From: Alentia gelatinosa
Lineage: Eukaryota > Annelida > Polychaeta > Phyllodocida > Polynoidae
Direction: 5' to 3'
Assembly: GCA_950022655.1 (NCBI GenBank)
Contig: OX465590.1
Span: forward strand, 36,469,218 to 36,533,217
DNA length: 64,000 bases
The notes below the pieces were generated by a model. It was given only the letters and a program-made list of their open reading frames with translations, did not search any database and had not been told where the DNA came from. Both the position numbers and the translations under genes were made by a program. This document shows, piece after piece, positions 63,481 to 64,000 of the stretch (the first letter of the stretch is position 1; every line of letters begins with the position of its first letter).

Positions 63481-64000
63481 TGGTTCGTTCTCAGTGAGAA
63501 TTGAGCAGCACCAGTCTCATGTTGTTACTGCAGACACTTCCACATGGACCTGGCTTACCGCGGTATTTTTGTGTTATGCAAAAGTGGCCTCTGAACCGGG
63601 TGTATTTATATAAGCGGTAATTAGTCTAAATTTAAACCACTCGGACTAGCCTGCTGCCTTCTGTTTATCGTGACCTGCAAGCCCGGGTTTTCTCTCCAGG
63701 GCTGCTGTGATCACTGCTGAGATACAACAGAGCCAGGCTGTGTCAGAGATTGACCAAGCAGCAGGGATTCCACGAGACCTACAACCACTACTACCTTTAA
63801 TTCATAAATTAATTAATCAATGTCTATTTTTGTATGGCAGCCGCTATTGATTTGATCCAGATACCCAAGCTGTATTCTCTTTTAGTCTAATTCAGAAGAT
63901 GGGACTCACATGAATATCTACGCGAACAACGTTCACACTGGTTTGATTTTGTAGCTTCTGCAAACTCTGCAAACTCTGCAAACACTGCAAATCAATTACA
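63481..64000. other. Unassigned right end with a 9-bp repeat
   Basis: No exon or repeat was recognised except four to five copies of CTGCAAACT at 63958-63990. Confidence 0.5.

Overview
This is animal (metazoan) genomic DNA. A spliced gene with GT-AG introns lies in a sea of short non-autonomous transposons and minisatellites, with no operons, ribosome binding sites or dense coding. The species cannot be fixed from the sequence. The exon style, tRNA-derived SINEs and MITE load would fit a marine invertebrate; that is an inference.

The only gene I can support is a partial M13 zinc metallopeptidase (neprilysin / endothelin-converting-enzyme family) on the minus strand. Seven exons fall between 16379 and 3369: 16379-16344, 14668-14507, 10250-10167, 7832-7627, 7144-6956, 5416-5330 and 3493-3369. 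Their phases join without a break and give about 296 residues of the N-terminal half of the ectodomain. The cytoplasmic tail and membrane anchor would lie to the right and the catalytic half beyond the left edge; neither was found. One intron appears to use a GC donor.

About twenty copies of one element type run through the window and are its most striking feature. Each has two parts: a 100-250 bp module bounded by inverted ends of the type TTATCYYACC...GGTRRGATAA, joined to a long hairpin of about 85-150 bp. Stem sequences differ between subfamilies, but the hairpin tip keeps a common motif (near ACGAGGCGNNAGCCGAGTG), and many outer ends keep a common CCCATAG-containing block. Several copies sit inside tandem repeats with no visible target duplication, so a Helitron2/Helentron-like origin is a hypothesis worth testing.

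Other repeats by region: GA-rich satellite (1-655); intronic minisatellites (3.5-4.5, 5.6-6.9 and 15.6-16.0 kb); MITE clusters (7.9-8.5, 10.6-14.1, 17.9-20.5 kb); 48-bp and 66-bp minisatellites (22.6-24.5 kb); five copies of a MITE beginning near GGGCCCGTTGAATAATC; two copies of a roughly 410-545 bp TIR element (28.7 and 37.0 kb); a perfect 81-bp inverted repeat (38.1 kb); a CpG-rich promoter-like block with CTCF-like and NRF1-like motifs (40.7 kb); a 3.2-kb, 93-bp satellite that is the amplified body of a tRNA-derived SINE (42.5-45.8 kb); a 39-bp satellite split by a TTAA-flanked piggyBac-type MITE (47.2-48.2 kb); a pogo/Tigger-like MITE (50.4 kb); a second SINE (51.3 kb); and 50-bp and 70-bp arrays (61.1-63.5 kb).

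I recognised no reverse transcriptase, transposase or other conserved protein between 16.4 and 64 kb. The long minus-strand frames at 42.5-45.6 kb are produced by the 93-bp repeat, whose length is a multiple of three, and are not genes.
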